A DNA stretch of 64,000 nucleotides, from the NCBI RefSeq assembly GCF_000403355.2, contig NZ_KE159646.1, positions 1,973,561-2,037,560 of the forward strand, written 5' to 3'. The DNA is from Adlercreutzia caecimuris B7. GTDB lineage: Bacteria; Actinomycetota; Coriobacteriia; Coriobacteriales; Eggerthellaceae. The notes below the pieces were generated by a model that worked only from the letters and a program-made list of their open reading frames with translations, ran no database searches and was not told where the DNA came from. Position 1 is the first letter of the stretch. The number at the start of each line of letters is the position of its first letter. Below are positions 1 through 7,589 of this stretch, in pieces. The position numbers and the translations under genes were made by a program.

Positions 1-3
1 GCG

Positions 4-1215
4 GTGAACCTCGTGACCCTTGCCCATTACGTGCTCATGAACAAAAACACGCCCGTGCTGTCGTTCGACTACGACCTGGGTGACCACAAGGCCGTGCGCA
101 TCCGCGAGGTGTTCGCCCCCGAAGCGGCGCCATTCGGACTCGTCGACCGCCGAGGCGACCTCTCCGAAGCCGAGCTGAATTACTGGTGGCGCCACCGCGC
201 CATTCCCTCCTCGCGCGCGCAGATCAAGCGCCTTCTGGAGAACCTGCAGCTGGAAAGCACGCTGGTGCTCGCCGAGAAGAGCTTCGGGCTGTCGCTTTCC
301 GACCGCTACTGGCTGAACGACGAGGACGATCCCGCCTCGTGGGACGCCGTCGACTTCTTCGACAACGACTTCTCTGATGACCTGGGATTTCTCACCTTGG
401 GCCAGGACTTAGCGGGGTCTTCCCCCGATGCGCCGGACTACCGCACGGTAAACCTGTCCTCCCCCAACAGCACCTTGGGAGGCGACCTTCTGAAGAAGTG
501 GAAGATCGTAAACGGCGAGCGCGTGCTGCTGAAGTCAGGAGTGGGCTTCGTGAATCAGGAGCCCTACAACGAGGTGGCCGCTACGGCGTTGCACCGTCGG
601 TTGATGGAGCCCGGCGAGTTCACTCCCTATACGCTGTTCGAGGACGGACGCCGGGTGTACTCTGCCTGCCCGAACCTGCTGGGGCCCGACGAGGAACTGG
701 TGGCCGCCTGGGACGCCATCCGCAACGTGAAGCAGCCGAACAACTTGTCCGATCTGCGCTTCTACGTGAAGCGCCTGGAGGATCTGGGGCTTGACGCCGA
801 CGCCACCATGACCTCGCTGGCCAAGATGTTCGCCGGCGACTTCGTGCTGGCCAACCGCGACCGTCACTACCGCAACTTCGGCATCATCCGCAACGTGGAG
901 ACACTTGAGGTGACGGGCATCGCGCCAGTGTTCGATTCCGGCTCGTGCTTGTGGTCCGACACGGAATTCCTGGAAGTGCCCGGCGATTTCCTGTATATGG
1001 CCAAGCCCTTCAAAATGAACGGCATGAAGCCGGTCGACCAGCTGCGCCTGTTCGACGGCTATTTCGACTGGTTCGACCCGGTCATGCTGGACGGCTACCC
1101 CGAGGAAGTGGGCGCGATCCTCTCCCAGAATCCCAATATTCCCGAGCGACGCGTGGCCACTATCGTCGACGCCGTGCGTGAGAAGGTGGAACTACTCACC
1201 CGCATCGCGCGATAG
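4..1215 (+). CDS. HipA-like kinase-fold protein, start uncertain
   Basis: About 400 residues with the HipA-type kinase signature NRDRHYRNFG at residues 284-293 and a metal-binding style DSGSCL at 311-316, preceded by the conserved EPYNEVAATALHRRL region. The family has a protein-kinase-like fold; some members phosphorylate tRNA synthetases and act as toxins, but the target here is unknown. No HipB-like partner is visible, although it could lie left of the window. The frame is open to the window edge, so the gene may begin upstream. GTG at 4, GTG at 31 and ATG at 37 are all possible starts and none has a good ribosome binding site. The fold call is fairly sure and the role is not. Confidence 0.72.
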   Translation: MNLVTLAHYVLMNKNTPVLSFDYDLGDHKAVRIREVFAPEAAPFGLVDRRGDLSEAELNYWWRHRAIPSSRAQIKRLLENLQLESTLVLAEKSFGLSLSDRYWLNDEDDPASWDAVDFFDNDFSDDLGFLTLGQDLAGSSPDAPDYRTVNLSSPNSTLGGDLLKKWKIVNGERVLLKSGVGFVNQEPYNEVAATALHRRLMEPGEFTPYTLFEDGRRVYSACPNLLGPDEELVAAWDAIRNVKQPNNLSDLRFYVKRLEDLGLDADATMTSLAKMFAGDFVLANRDRHYRNFGIIRNVETLEVTGIAPVFDSGSCLWSDTEFLEVPGDFLYMAKPFKMNGMKPVDQLRLFDGYFDWFDPVMLDGYPEEVGAILSQNPNIPERRVATIVDAVREKVELLTRIAR

Positions 1216-1225
1216 CGCCTCTTCC

Positions 1226-1795
1226 CTACCGCGTCGCCTTCAGACGGCTGAGCACCTTGCGAGCCTCATTCAGGTTCGCCTCGATGTCGGCGCCTACCAC
1301 GTCCAGGTTCTCGGCGGCTGCGAAGCGGGTCTCGGGGATGCCGAACATGCCGGCGATGCCGCAGAGATACTCGTAACCGTAGTTCATGGCGCTCACCTCG
1401 CCGCCGCCCGTGGTGATGTAGGTGAGGTGCTTCGCGCGGCACAGCCCCTCGCAGCGGCCCTCTTCGGTGTAGTGGAAGGTCATGCCCATAACGGCCACGT
1501 GCTCGATGTAGATCTTCAGCGCCGCGGGAAACGACAAGTCCCAATACGGCGCGCCAATGACGATCTCATCGGCCTCGGCGAACTGCCGACCCAAATCGAA
1601 CATCGGGTCATCGAACTGGCCGTCCTTCTCCAACTGGGCGCGGTAGGCCGCCGACGGACCGTAGTAGGGCTCAAGCTTCAGCTCGGCGAGATTCACCTCC
1701 TCCACGTCGTCGACGCCCTCCAGGTACTCGCGGCACAACGTGAGCGTGCGCGACTGCTCGCCGCGCAGACAGGCATTCACAAACAAAACGGTCAT
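1226..1795 (-). CDS. FMN-dependent NAD(P)H quinone/azo reductase family flavoprotein
   Basis: A 189-residue flavodoxin-fold protein. The stretch GAPYWDLSFPAALKIYIEHV followed by GMTFHYTEEG matches the FMN-binding region of AzoR and NQO-type reductases, and a later TTGGGE loop is also typical. These enzymes pass electrons from NAD(P)H to quinones, nitro or azo compounds in the cytoplasm. I place the start at the ATG at 1795, because GGAGA lies a few bases upstream; an ATG 18 bases further up lacks this. It is divergent from the alcohol dehydrogenase, with a palindrome between them. The substrate is unknown. Confidence 0.8.
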   Translation of the reverse strand: MTVLFVNACLRGEQSRTLTLCREYLEGVDDVEEVNLAELKLEPYYGPSAAYRAQLEKDGQFDDPMFDLGRQFAEADEIVIGAPYWDLSFPAALKIYIEHVAVMGMTFHYTEEGRCEGLCRAKHLTYITTGGGEVSAMNYGYEYLCGIAGMFGIPETRFAAAENLDVVGADIEANLNEARKVLSRLKATR

Positions 1796-1832
1796 GAGCG
1801 TCTCCTTTTCCATGGACGATTATCTTTCCCTA

Positions 1833-1844
1833 CCAGTATACTGG
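1833..1844. promoter_or_regulatory. Perfect palindrome in a divergent promoter region
   Basis: CCAGTATACTGG is a perfect 12-base palindrome between the divergent flavoprotein and alcohol dehydrogenase genes. It contains TATACT on both strands, so it can be a -10 element for either direction as well as an operator half-site pair. The role is inferred from position only. Confidence 0.4.
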
Positions 1845-1916
1845 GCCCTAGGCGTCTCGCGCGTGGGGCTGCACCCTAGCGGCCGGTGCGGGCGCTCTCT
1901 GATGGAAAGGATCCTC

Positions 1917-3089
1917 ATGGAGAACTTCGAATTCGTTTCCCCCACTCATTTCGTGTTCGGCCGCGGCGCCGAGGAGCAGGTCGGTGCCAAGCTGGCCGAA
2001 GCCGGCGCCCGCCGCGTGCTCGTGCATTTCGGCGGCGAGAGCGCCCGGCGCTCGGGACTCATCGATCGCGTAGGCGCCTCGCTCGATGCCGCCGGTATCG
2101 AGCATATCGAGCTGGGCGGCGTGCGCCCGAACCCCGAGATCACGCTGGTGCGCGAGGGCGTGCGGCTGTGCAAGGAAGGCAACGTCGACTGGATTCTGGC
2201 CGTGGGCGGCGGCTCGGTCATCGACTCGGCCAAGGCCATCGCCAACGGCGCCTGCGTCGACTGCGACGTATGGGAGCTCTTCGAGACGAAGGCACTCGAT
2301 CACGACGTGCTGCCCATCGCTGTGGTGCTCACCATTCCAGCTGCCGGTTCCGAGGCCTCGAAGAACACCGTGGTCTCCAACGACGAGCTGGGGCGCAAGA
2401 CCGGCTACGCCAACAACGCTCAGCGCCCGAAGTTCGCCTTCATGAACCCGGAGCTCACCTTCACCCTGCCGCCCTTCCAGACGGCCGCGGGGCTGACCGA
2501 CATGTACTGCCACCTGCTGGAGCGCTTCTTCGACGACGTGGGCGCAGTGCCCGTGACCGACAACCTGAACCTGTCGCTCATGAACACCATCCGCGCCGAG
2601 GCGCCGCGGGTGCTGGCCGATCCGGAGAACTACGACGCCCGCGCGAACATCATGTGGACGGGCATGCTCTGCCACCAGGGACTCGCCGGCGTGGGGCGTC
2701 ACGAGGACTGGGCCACTCACGGACTTGAACACGAGCTGTCGGCGCTCGACCCCGCTATCACCCACGGCGCGGGCCTGGCCGTCATGTTCCCCGCGTGGAT
2801 GGAATACGTGCACAGCGAGAACCCGGCCCGCTTCGCCTTCTACGGCCAGGCAGTGTTCGGGCTTGTGCCCACTGGCGACGTGAACGCCGACGCGCTCTCC
2901 GCCATCGACGAGACCCGCAGCTTCTTCGCGAGCCTGGGAATGCCCACCACCCTGGCCGAGCTGGGCGTGGAAGAAGCCGATATCGAGAAGATGCTGCCCA
3001 CCCTGGCCCAGAACAAGGGCGTGCCCTTCGGCAGCTTCAAGAAGCTGGCCTTGGAAGACGCCGCGGAAATCTACAAACTGGCACTGTAG
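1917..3089 (+). CDS. Iron-containing alcohol dehydrogenase, YqhD/BDH type
   Basis: 390 residues, the usual length for this family. The N-terminus MENFEFVSPTHFVFGRG is the standard YqhD/butanol dehydrogenase opening. GGGSVID at 97-103 binds NAD(P)H. D195, H199, H268 and H283 match the four metal ligands of YqhD. It should interconvert aldehydes and alcohols in the cytoplasm, probably with NADPH. The start was chosen at ATG 1917 because it is preceded by GGAAAGG and opens the conserved domain; the frame stays open upstream but that part has no family resemblance. Confidence 0.9.
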   Translation: MENFEFVSPTHFVFGRGAEEQVGAKLAEAGARRVLVHFGGESARRSGLIDRVGASLDAAGIEHIELGGVRPNPEITLVREGVRLCKEGNVDWILAVGGGSVIDSAKAIANGACVDCDVWELFETKALDHDVLPIAVVLTIPAAGSEASKNTVVSNDELGRKTGYANNAQRPKFAFMNPELTFTLPPFQTAAGLTDMYCHLLERFFDDVGAVPVTDNLNLSLMNTIRAEAPRVLADPENYDARANIMWTGMLCHQGLAGVGRHEDWATHGLEHELSALDPAITHGAGLAVMFPAWMEYVHSENPARFAFYGQAVFGLVPTGDVNADALSAIDETRSFFASLGMPTTLAELGVEEADIEKMLPTLAQNKGVPFGSFKKLALEDAAEIYKLAL

Positions 3090-3201
3090 GAGGCGCCGCC
3101 GCAGAAAGCGCGAACAGGAGCGTGGATCACAGCCCACAGCTTGCGGCTCACAGCTCCCAGCTCGCGGCTCGCGGCCCATAGCTCTCGGCTCGCGCCCCTT
3201 T

Positions 3202-3247
3202 GGCCCCGAATCGGCGGTCGTGTCGTCACGACTCGCGATTCGGGGCC
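3202..3247. repeat. Two-tier perfect hairpin
   Basis: GGCCCCGAATCG (3202-3213) is the exact reverse complement of 3236-3247. Inside it GTCGTG (3217-3222) pairs with CACGAC (3227-3232) around a 4-base loop, with 3-base symmetric bulges between the two stems. A diverged copy of one arm starts at about 3281. It has no T-tract, so it does not look like a terminator. Confidence 0.7.
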
Positions 3248-3376
3248 AAGTTTACGCTGCCAAGCCCCGCCCCGGCCCCGAATCACGAGTTGCGGCGCCA
3301 CAAGTTCGCATCTGCGGACAGAGCAAGCTATCGGCGCGAAAGCCAAAGCGTTGTCGAACCTCAACTGAAGCTGAAC

Positions 3377-3412
3377 CCGCCCCTGTTCCGTAACAGAGCA
3401 GGGGCGGTTTGC
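3377..3412 (+). terminator. Probable intrinsic terminator
   Basis: CCGCCCCTG (3377-3385) pairs with CAGGGGCGG (3399-3407) over a 13-base loop and is followed by TTTGCTT. It would stop transcripts running from the alcohol dehydrogenase toward the DUF488 gene. Confidence 0.65.
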
Positions 3413-3486
3413 TTACGGAGCACGCCAGGCGAACGGCGGTCGCACACGGAGCGAGATAATGGCGGCAACCGTTAGGAGGTCCACTC

Positions 3487-3852
3487 ATGGAAATCGTCAT
3501 CAAGCGCGTATACGAGCCCTACGAGGAAAGCGACGGCTACCGGGTGCTCGTCGACCGGCTCTGGCCCCGCGGCCTGACCCGGGCCCGTGTACACTACAAC
3601 GAGTGGGCGAAGTGTCTGGCCCCTTCCACCGAGCTGCGGAAGGCCTTCGGCCACGACCCGGCGAAGTGGGACATGTTCCAGGCAAAGTACGTGGAAGAGC
3701 TGGATGCCAACCCCGAGGCGCTCGCCTTCGCAAAGAAGCTTGCCGGCCCCGAGGTGGCGGCGTATCCGCGCGTCACCCTGCTGTACGCCGCCCGCAACGA
3801 ACAGGAGAACGAGGCCGTCGTCCTGGCCCAGTGGCTTCCCAAGCACGCCTAG
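3487..3852 (+). CDS. DUF488 family protein (YeaO-like)
   Basis: 121 residues that open with IKRVYEPYEESDGYRVLVDR and continue LWPRGLTR, the hallmark of the YeaO branch of DUF488. The C-terminal VTLLYAARNEQENEAVVL is also typical. The family is small, cytoplasmic and without an established function. AGGAGG stands just before the ATG. It converges on the permease gene. Confidence 0.85.
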   Translation: MEIVIKRVYEPYEESDGYRVLVDRLWPRGLTRARVHYNEWAKCLAPSTELRKAFGHDPAKWDMFQAKYVEELDANPEALAFAKKLAGPEVAAYPRVTLLYAARNEQENEAVVLAQWLPKHA

Positions 3853-3866
3853 GGGCACCCCACAGC

Positions 3867-3932
3867 GACTAACGCAGCGCGTGCGAGAACGACCCGCACG
3901 CGCTCAGTCGATTGGAATTCGCCGCGTTAGTC
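3867..3932. terminator. Nested palindrome between convergent genes
   Basis: AGCGCGTGCG (3876-3885) pairs perfectly with CGCACGCGCT (3895-3904). Outside it GACTAACGC (3867-3875) pairs with GCGTTAGTC (3924-3932). The outer right arm contains the stop codon of the permease gene. Its position suggests a bidirectional stop signal, though it has no long T-tract. Confidence 0.5.
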
Positions 3933-5333
3933 CGCAATAGGCAGGTTCGTGACCTCGGCCTCCAGGGGCAAGGGCACATCGTCGGCCTCGGCCTCGGCGG
4001 CCAGACCGCCGTCCCAACCCTCTTCCTTCCCCGGCAGGATGATGTTCAGCAGAATGCCCACCACGGAGCCCACGGCCAGGCCCGACAGGGCCACGGTCAC
4101 GCCGCCCACCTCGAAAACGATGGCCCCGGCGGCACTGGAGGCAATGCCGAGGGACAGCACTAAAATGAGCGCCGTGATAAGCACGTTGCGGCTCATCATG
4201 AAATCCACGTGATTCTCCACCAGGTTGCGGATGCCCACTGCTGAGATCATGCCGTAGAGCACGAGGGACACGCCGCCGATCACGCAGGCCGGCATGCAGG
4301 AGATGACCGCCGCGAACTTCGGGCAGAACGAGAACAGGATGGCGAAACAGGCGGCGATGCGCACCACCCGCGGGTCGAACACGCGGGTCAGGGCCAGCAC
4401 GCCGGTGTTCTCGCCGTAGGTGGTATTGGCCGGAGCGCCGAACAGCGACGCCACAATAGTAGCCAGGCCGTCGCCGAGCAGCGTGCGGTGCAGGCCCGGC
4501 TCGGCGATGAAGTTGCGGTTGCAGGTGGAGCTGATGGCCGACATGTCGCCGATATGCTCGATGATGGTGGCGAAGGCCAAGGGCATGATGGTGATGATGG
4601 CGGTAATGGCCAGGCCCGCATCGAAATTGGGGCCGAACAGGGCGAACACCGTGTTGTCCCACAGCACAGGCAGGCCGATCCAGGCGGCATCGGCCACGGG
4701 CGCAAAGTCCACGACGCCGGCGAAAGCGGCTGCCACGTAGGAGCCGATCACACCGAGCAGGATGGGGATGATGCGGATCATGCCGCGGCCCCAGATGTTG
4801 CTGATGACGATGATGGCAATGGCCACGAGGGCCACGGGCCAGTTCGTTTCGCAGTTCGCGATGGCCGAGGGGGCCAGAATAAGCCCGATGCAGATGACGA
4901 TAGGACCGGTGACCACGGGCGGGAAGAACCGCATGATGCGCTGGGGCCCGAACACCTTAAACAGCGCCGAGACGATGAGGTACAGAAGGCCCGCGCACGC
5001 CACGCCCAGGCACGCATAGGGCAGAAGGTGCGCCTCGCCGTTGGGAGCGATGGCCGCGTATCCGGCAATGAACGCGAAGGACGAGCCCAAGAAGGCCGGC
5101 ACCTTCCCCTTCGAGAGGAAGTGGAACAGCAGCGTACCCAAACCGGCGAACAGAAGCGTCGCCGAAACCGACAACCCCGTGAGCGTAGGTACGAGAATAG
5201 TGGCGCCGAACATGGCGAACATGTGCTGGATGCCGAAGATGGTCATCTTCGGCGCACCCAAGGTGCGGGCATCGTAGACGGCGTCGGGGGCATCGTCGGC
5301 GCCCATGGTGGGCACGGTCTTGGTATCGCTCAT
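3927..5333 (-). CDS. Uracil/xanthine permease (NCS2 family)
   Basis: 468 residues with about 12-14 hydrophobic segments. GENTGVLALTRVFDPRVVRI and GGVSLVLYGMISAVGIRNLV are characteristic NCS2 stretches seen in UraA-type nucleobase:cation symporters, so this inner-membrane protein probably imports uracil or xanthine. The start is placed at ATG 5333, opening MSDTKTV; an ATG 18 bases upstream has no ribosome binding site. A probable extended -10 lies about 120 bases upstream. No purine riboswitch was recognised in the leader. Confidence 0.88.
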   Translation of the reverse strand: MSDTKTVPTMGADDAPDAVYDARTLGAPKMTIFGIQHMFAMFGATILVPTLTGLSVSATLLFAGLGTLLFHFLSKGKVPAFLGSSFAFIAGYAAIAPNGEAHLLPYACLGVACAGLLYLIVSALFKVFGPQRIMRFFPPVVTGPIVICIGLILAPSAIANCETNWPVALVAIAIIVISNIWGRGMIRIIPILLGVIGSYVAAAFAGVVDFAPVADAAWIGLPVLWDNTVFALFGPNFDAGLAITAIITIMPLAFATIIEHIGDMSAISSTCNRNFIAEPGLHRTLLGDGLATIVASLFGAPANTTYGENTGVLALTRVFDPRVVRIAACFAILFSFCPKFAAVISCMPACVIGGVSLVLYGMISAVGIRNLVENHVDFMMSRNVLITALILVLSLGIASSAAGAIVFEVGGVTVALSGLAVGSVVGILLNIILPGKEEGWDGGLAAEAEADDVPLPLEAEVTNLPIAD

Positions 5334-5450
5334 TGGCAAACCTCGCATCATCGCGGCGAACAGGCAGGTCCGCCCGCCCCGTGCGCCGCGCGCCCCGCCA
5401 CGCGCGCTGCGTGGCTGCCGGCGCGGCCGCTCCGCGAGCCGACCTCGCCT

Positions 5451-5459
5451 ATTATGGCA
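5451..5459 (-). promoter_or_regulatory. Extended -10 element for the permease gene
   Basis: Read on the minus strand this is TGCCATAAT, an extended -10 box. No good -35 was found. It would give a leader of about 110 bases. Confidence 0.4.
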
Positions 5460-5555
5460 CGGCTTCCGTTACCGCCCCGTTTCGCCTCCGCGAGGGGCCA
5501 AAACACCCCGCAAGCTGCTGAGCGACTGCACAAAACAGCCTCCCTCGCGAGAATT

Positions 5556-5685
5556 GGCCAAAAACAACCGCTTCTCGTAGATTGTCCGAAGCTTGCCCGA
5601 CTCCAGCGCGCTCTATTCCCAGGTGCGCCCTTCGCAATCTCCCTTGTCGCATCTCCAACACTACGAGAAATGGCCGTTTTTGGCC
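5556..5685. repeat. 130-base element with interrupted inverted arms
   Basis: GGCCAAAAAC (5556-5565) and TTCTCGTAG (5572-5580) on the left are exact complements of GTTTTTGGCC (5676-5685) and CTACGAGAA (5661-5669) on the right, with 80 bases between the arms. The six bases between the paired words do not match. It may be a small MITE-like repeat or a structured RNA. Confidence 0.5.
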
Positions 5686-5696
5686 AGGCGGCCGCC

Positions 5697-6719
5697 TCAG
5701 GGGATGAGGTCGTAGGGCATCTCTCGCTTCACCAGGTAGAACAGAAGCAGCGGGAGCACGAGCCACGGCCACACGAAAAGAGTTGCGACTAGGGTGGCCG
5801 TGCGCACGAGATAGAACAGCGCACGGTAGCCCGTAGTGCGCGGGTGCGTCTCGAAGGTCATGCGCACGAAGGCGCCGCCCGGGGTGGAGCCGTCGTGGGT
5901 CCAGGGGATGATGAGCTCTACGAGCACGAAGGCCACCACAGCGCAGGCACCCATGACCGCGTCTACCGTTTGAGCCGCTGTGAGCCCGGGCAGCTGCAGG
6001 GCCGATGCGCCAACCGCCTCCAGCCCCAGCGCCACCACGCCGTAAGGCACCACGGCCGCGAGCCACACGATAACCAGATCGAGCCAGAGCGCCACACAGC
6101 GGCGCACAAACCCCGGCCGATCGGTCGGTTCGGCCTCGGCGAGCTTGCCCGGCGGCACCACCCGCCCCAAAAGCCAAGAGCATAGCCATCCGAGCGCTGC
6201 GCCGAGCGTATTGGCGGCAATATCGTCCACATCGCAGCACCGATAAGCGTAGGGATAAACACCGAATAAGCCAGTGAGCTGGGCCGTCTCAATGAATGCG
6301 GAGACGGCAAGTCCGATCAGCACCGACGACGCGAAGCGCAGGCGCAAAAGGCGTCCGGCGATGAAGCCGAGCGGCACGAAGAACACCACGTTGAAGGCGA
6401 GCTGGAACACCGCCCGCAGGCCGTCCTTCGCAATGTCGTTCACAAAGTTCAGCGGCGCCCACTGCGGAGGAATACCGTAGGTGATCCCCGGCCCCGCATC
6501 GCCAGAGGGCAGCGGGTACAGCGTGAAGCATCCGAGGCCCAGCACGTAGAGCACCGTAAGGTAGGTGCCAGCGAACGAGCCGAAGCGCAGACGTCCATCG
6601 CGGTGGTAGAGATAGGCCAGAATGGGCAGCGTCAGAACAAAAGACGCCATCGGCCACAGAATGAGCGCCGCGGCGAAATTCTCGCTGTAGTTTCCCAGGA
6701 AATGCTTGATGGCGCCCAC
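5697..6719 (-). CDS. VanZ-like / RDD family fusion membrane protein
   Basis: 340 residues from a GTG start at 6719, which has AAGGAG upstream; the frame is open further up but that part looks non-coding. The N-terminal half is VanZ-like, with NVVFFVPLGFIAG, the IETAQLTG helix and DVDDIAANTLGAALG. The C-terminal half is an RDD domain (GFVRRCVALWLDL, then GGAFVRMTF). About nine membrane helices. VanZ relatives can lower teicoplanin sensitivity, but most are uncharacterised and no van genes are nearby. The fold call is secure and the function is unknown. Confidence 0.82.
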   Translation of the reverse strand: MGAIKHFLGNYSENFAAALILWPMASFVLTLPILAYLYHRDGRLRFGSFAGTYLTVLYVLGLGCFTLYPLPSGDAGPGITYGIPPQWAPLNFVNDIAKDGLRAVFQLAFNVVFFVPLGFIAGRLLRLRFASSVLIGLAVSAFIETAQLTGLFGVYPYAYRCCDVDDIAANTLGAALGWLCSWLLGRVVPPGKLAEAEPTDRPGFVRRCVALWLDLVIVWLAAVVPYGVVALGLEAVGASALQLPGLTAAQTVDAVMGACAVVAFVLVELIIPWTHDGSTPGGAFVRMTFETHPRTTGYRALFYLVRTATLVATLFVWPWLVLPLLLFYLVKREMPYDLIP

Positions 6720-6943
6720 CGGTCCGCTCCTTCTCTCTCGTATCGGACAAGAGCCAGCATAGCGCGATCGCGCTGGCCACGCAGCAAAGGTGACAGCAAA
6801 GTAAGGGAAGTGATTGGGGGCCGTAAGGCACCGCGGCGGCGAGGCCGAAGCCCTCACTGCACGCCGGCACGCCACGCCACTTGCACTGGCCCGAGGGTCG
6901 CTTGGCCGCCTCCCTCGCTCCGTTTGCCGCTGCGAAAATGTCG

Positions 6944-6952
6944 TGCTATGCT
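6944..6952 (+). promoter_or_regulatory. Extended -10 element
   Basis: TGCTATGCT about 46 bases before the LOG-family start, matching the TGCTATMAT boxes seen elsewhere in the window. Confidence 0.4.
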
Positions 6953-6997
6953 TCTAGATTCTCCGATCAGCCGAAACCCACTACCGAGGAGAGCGTC

Positions 6998-7582
6998 ATG
7001 AACATCACCGTGTACTGCGGGTCTAACCCCGGCGACAACCCGCGCTTCACCGAGGCCGCCCACGCGCTGGGCACCTGGATCGCCCAGAATGGGCACACGC
7101 TCGTCTACGGCGGCAGCTCCGTGGGGCTCATGGGCGCCGTATCTCGCGCTGCGCTCGAAGGCGGTGCACCCGTTATCGGCGTGGAGCCAGCATTCTTCAT
7201 CGAGGCCGGCGTGGCCCAGCACGACCTGACCGAGCTTATCGTGTGCGACACCATGGGCGAGCGCAAAGCGAAGATGATCGAGCTGGGCGACGCATTCGTG
7301 GCGCTACCCGGCGGCGTGGGCACCTTGGAAGAAATCACGGAGATCTTCACCCGCGTGCGCCTGGATATGGGGCCCCATGAGTGCTTCCTGCTGAACATCG
7401 ACGGGTTCTACGACCCCCTGGCCGCCTTCCTGGCATCCATGGTCGATCACCGCTTCTTCGATCAGTGCGACCTCGATCGCTGTCATTTCCCGCGCTCCGT
7501 CGACGAACTGGCCCACCTGGTGGCAACCGCGGATACACGTCCGCGCACCCGCTGCGAGGGGCCGCTTCTGCAGAAGGGCTAG
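6998..7582 (+). CDS. LOG family (TIGR00730) Rossmann-fold protein
   Basis: 194 residues. GGSSVGLMG at 39-46 and PGGVGTLEE at 104-112 are the nucleotide-binding and catalytic motifs of LOG-type phosphoribohydrolases, which cleave cytokinin riboside monophosphates or, in bacteria, other nucleoside 5'-monophosphates. Cytoplasmic. The start at ATG 6998 opens the conserved MNITVYCGSN, with GAGGAGAG upstream. The physiological substrate in this organism is not known. Confidence 0.88.
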   Translation: MNITVYCGSNPGDNPRFTEAAHALGTWIAQNGHTLVYGGSSVGLMGAVSRAALEGGAPVIGVEPAFFIEAGVAQHDLTELIVCDTMGERKAKMIELGDAFVALPGGVGTLEEITEIFTRVRLDMGPHECFLLNIDGFYDPLAAFLASMVDHRFFDQCDLDRCHFPRSVDELAHLVATADTRPRTRCEGPLLQKG

Positions 7583-7589
7583 CCGATAC

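Larger units (their letters stand above)
3090..3486. other. Intergenic region with repeats and a terminator
   Basis: No gene is supported. The left part is a low-complexity run of CAGCTC/GCGGCTC-like units (3130-3195). It is followed by a large hairpin (3202-3247), a partial copy of one hairpin arm near 3281-3302, and a terminator (3377-3412). Confidence 0.6.
5334..5696. other. Leader and promoter region of the permease gene
   Basis: No gene is supported. It contains a TGCCATAAT extended -10 on the minus strand and a 130-base element bounded by inverted arms. Short GGCCAAAA-type words recur in it. Confidence 0.5.

Noticed and set aside
1848-3179. A 443-codon open frame on the minus strand
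   Set aside because: Antisense to the alcohol dehydrogenase, which has full catalytic motifs.
3200-3475. Open frames in the 3090-3486 spacer
   Set aside because: They run through the hairpin and the terminator.
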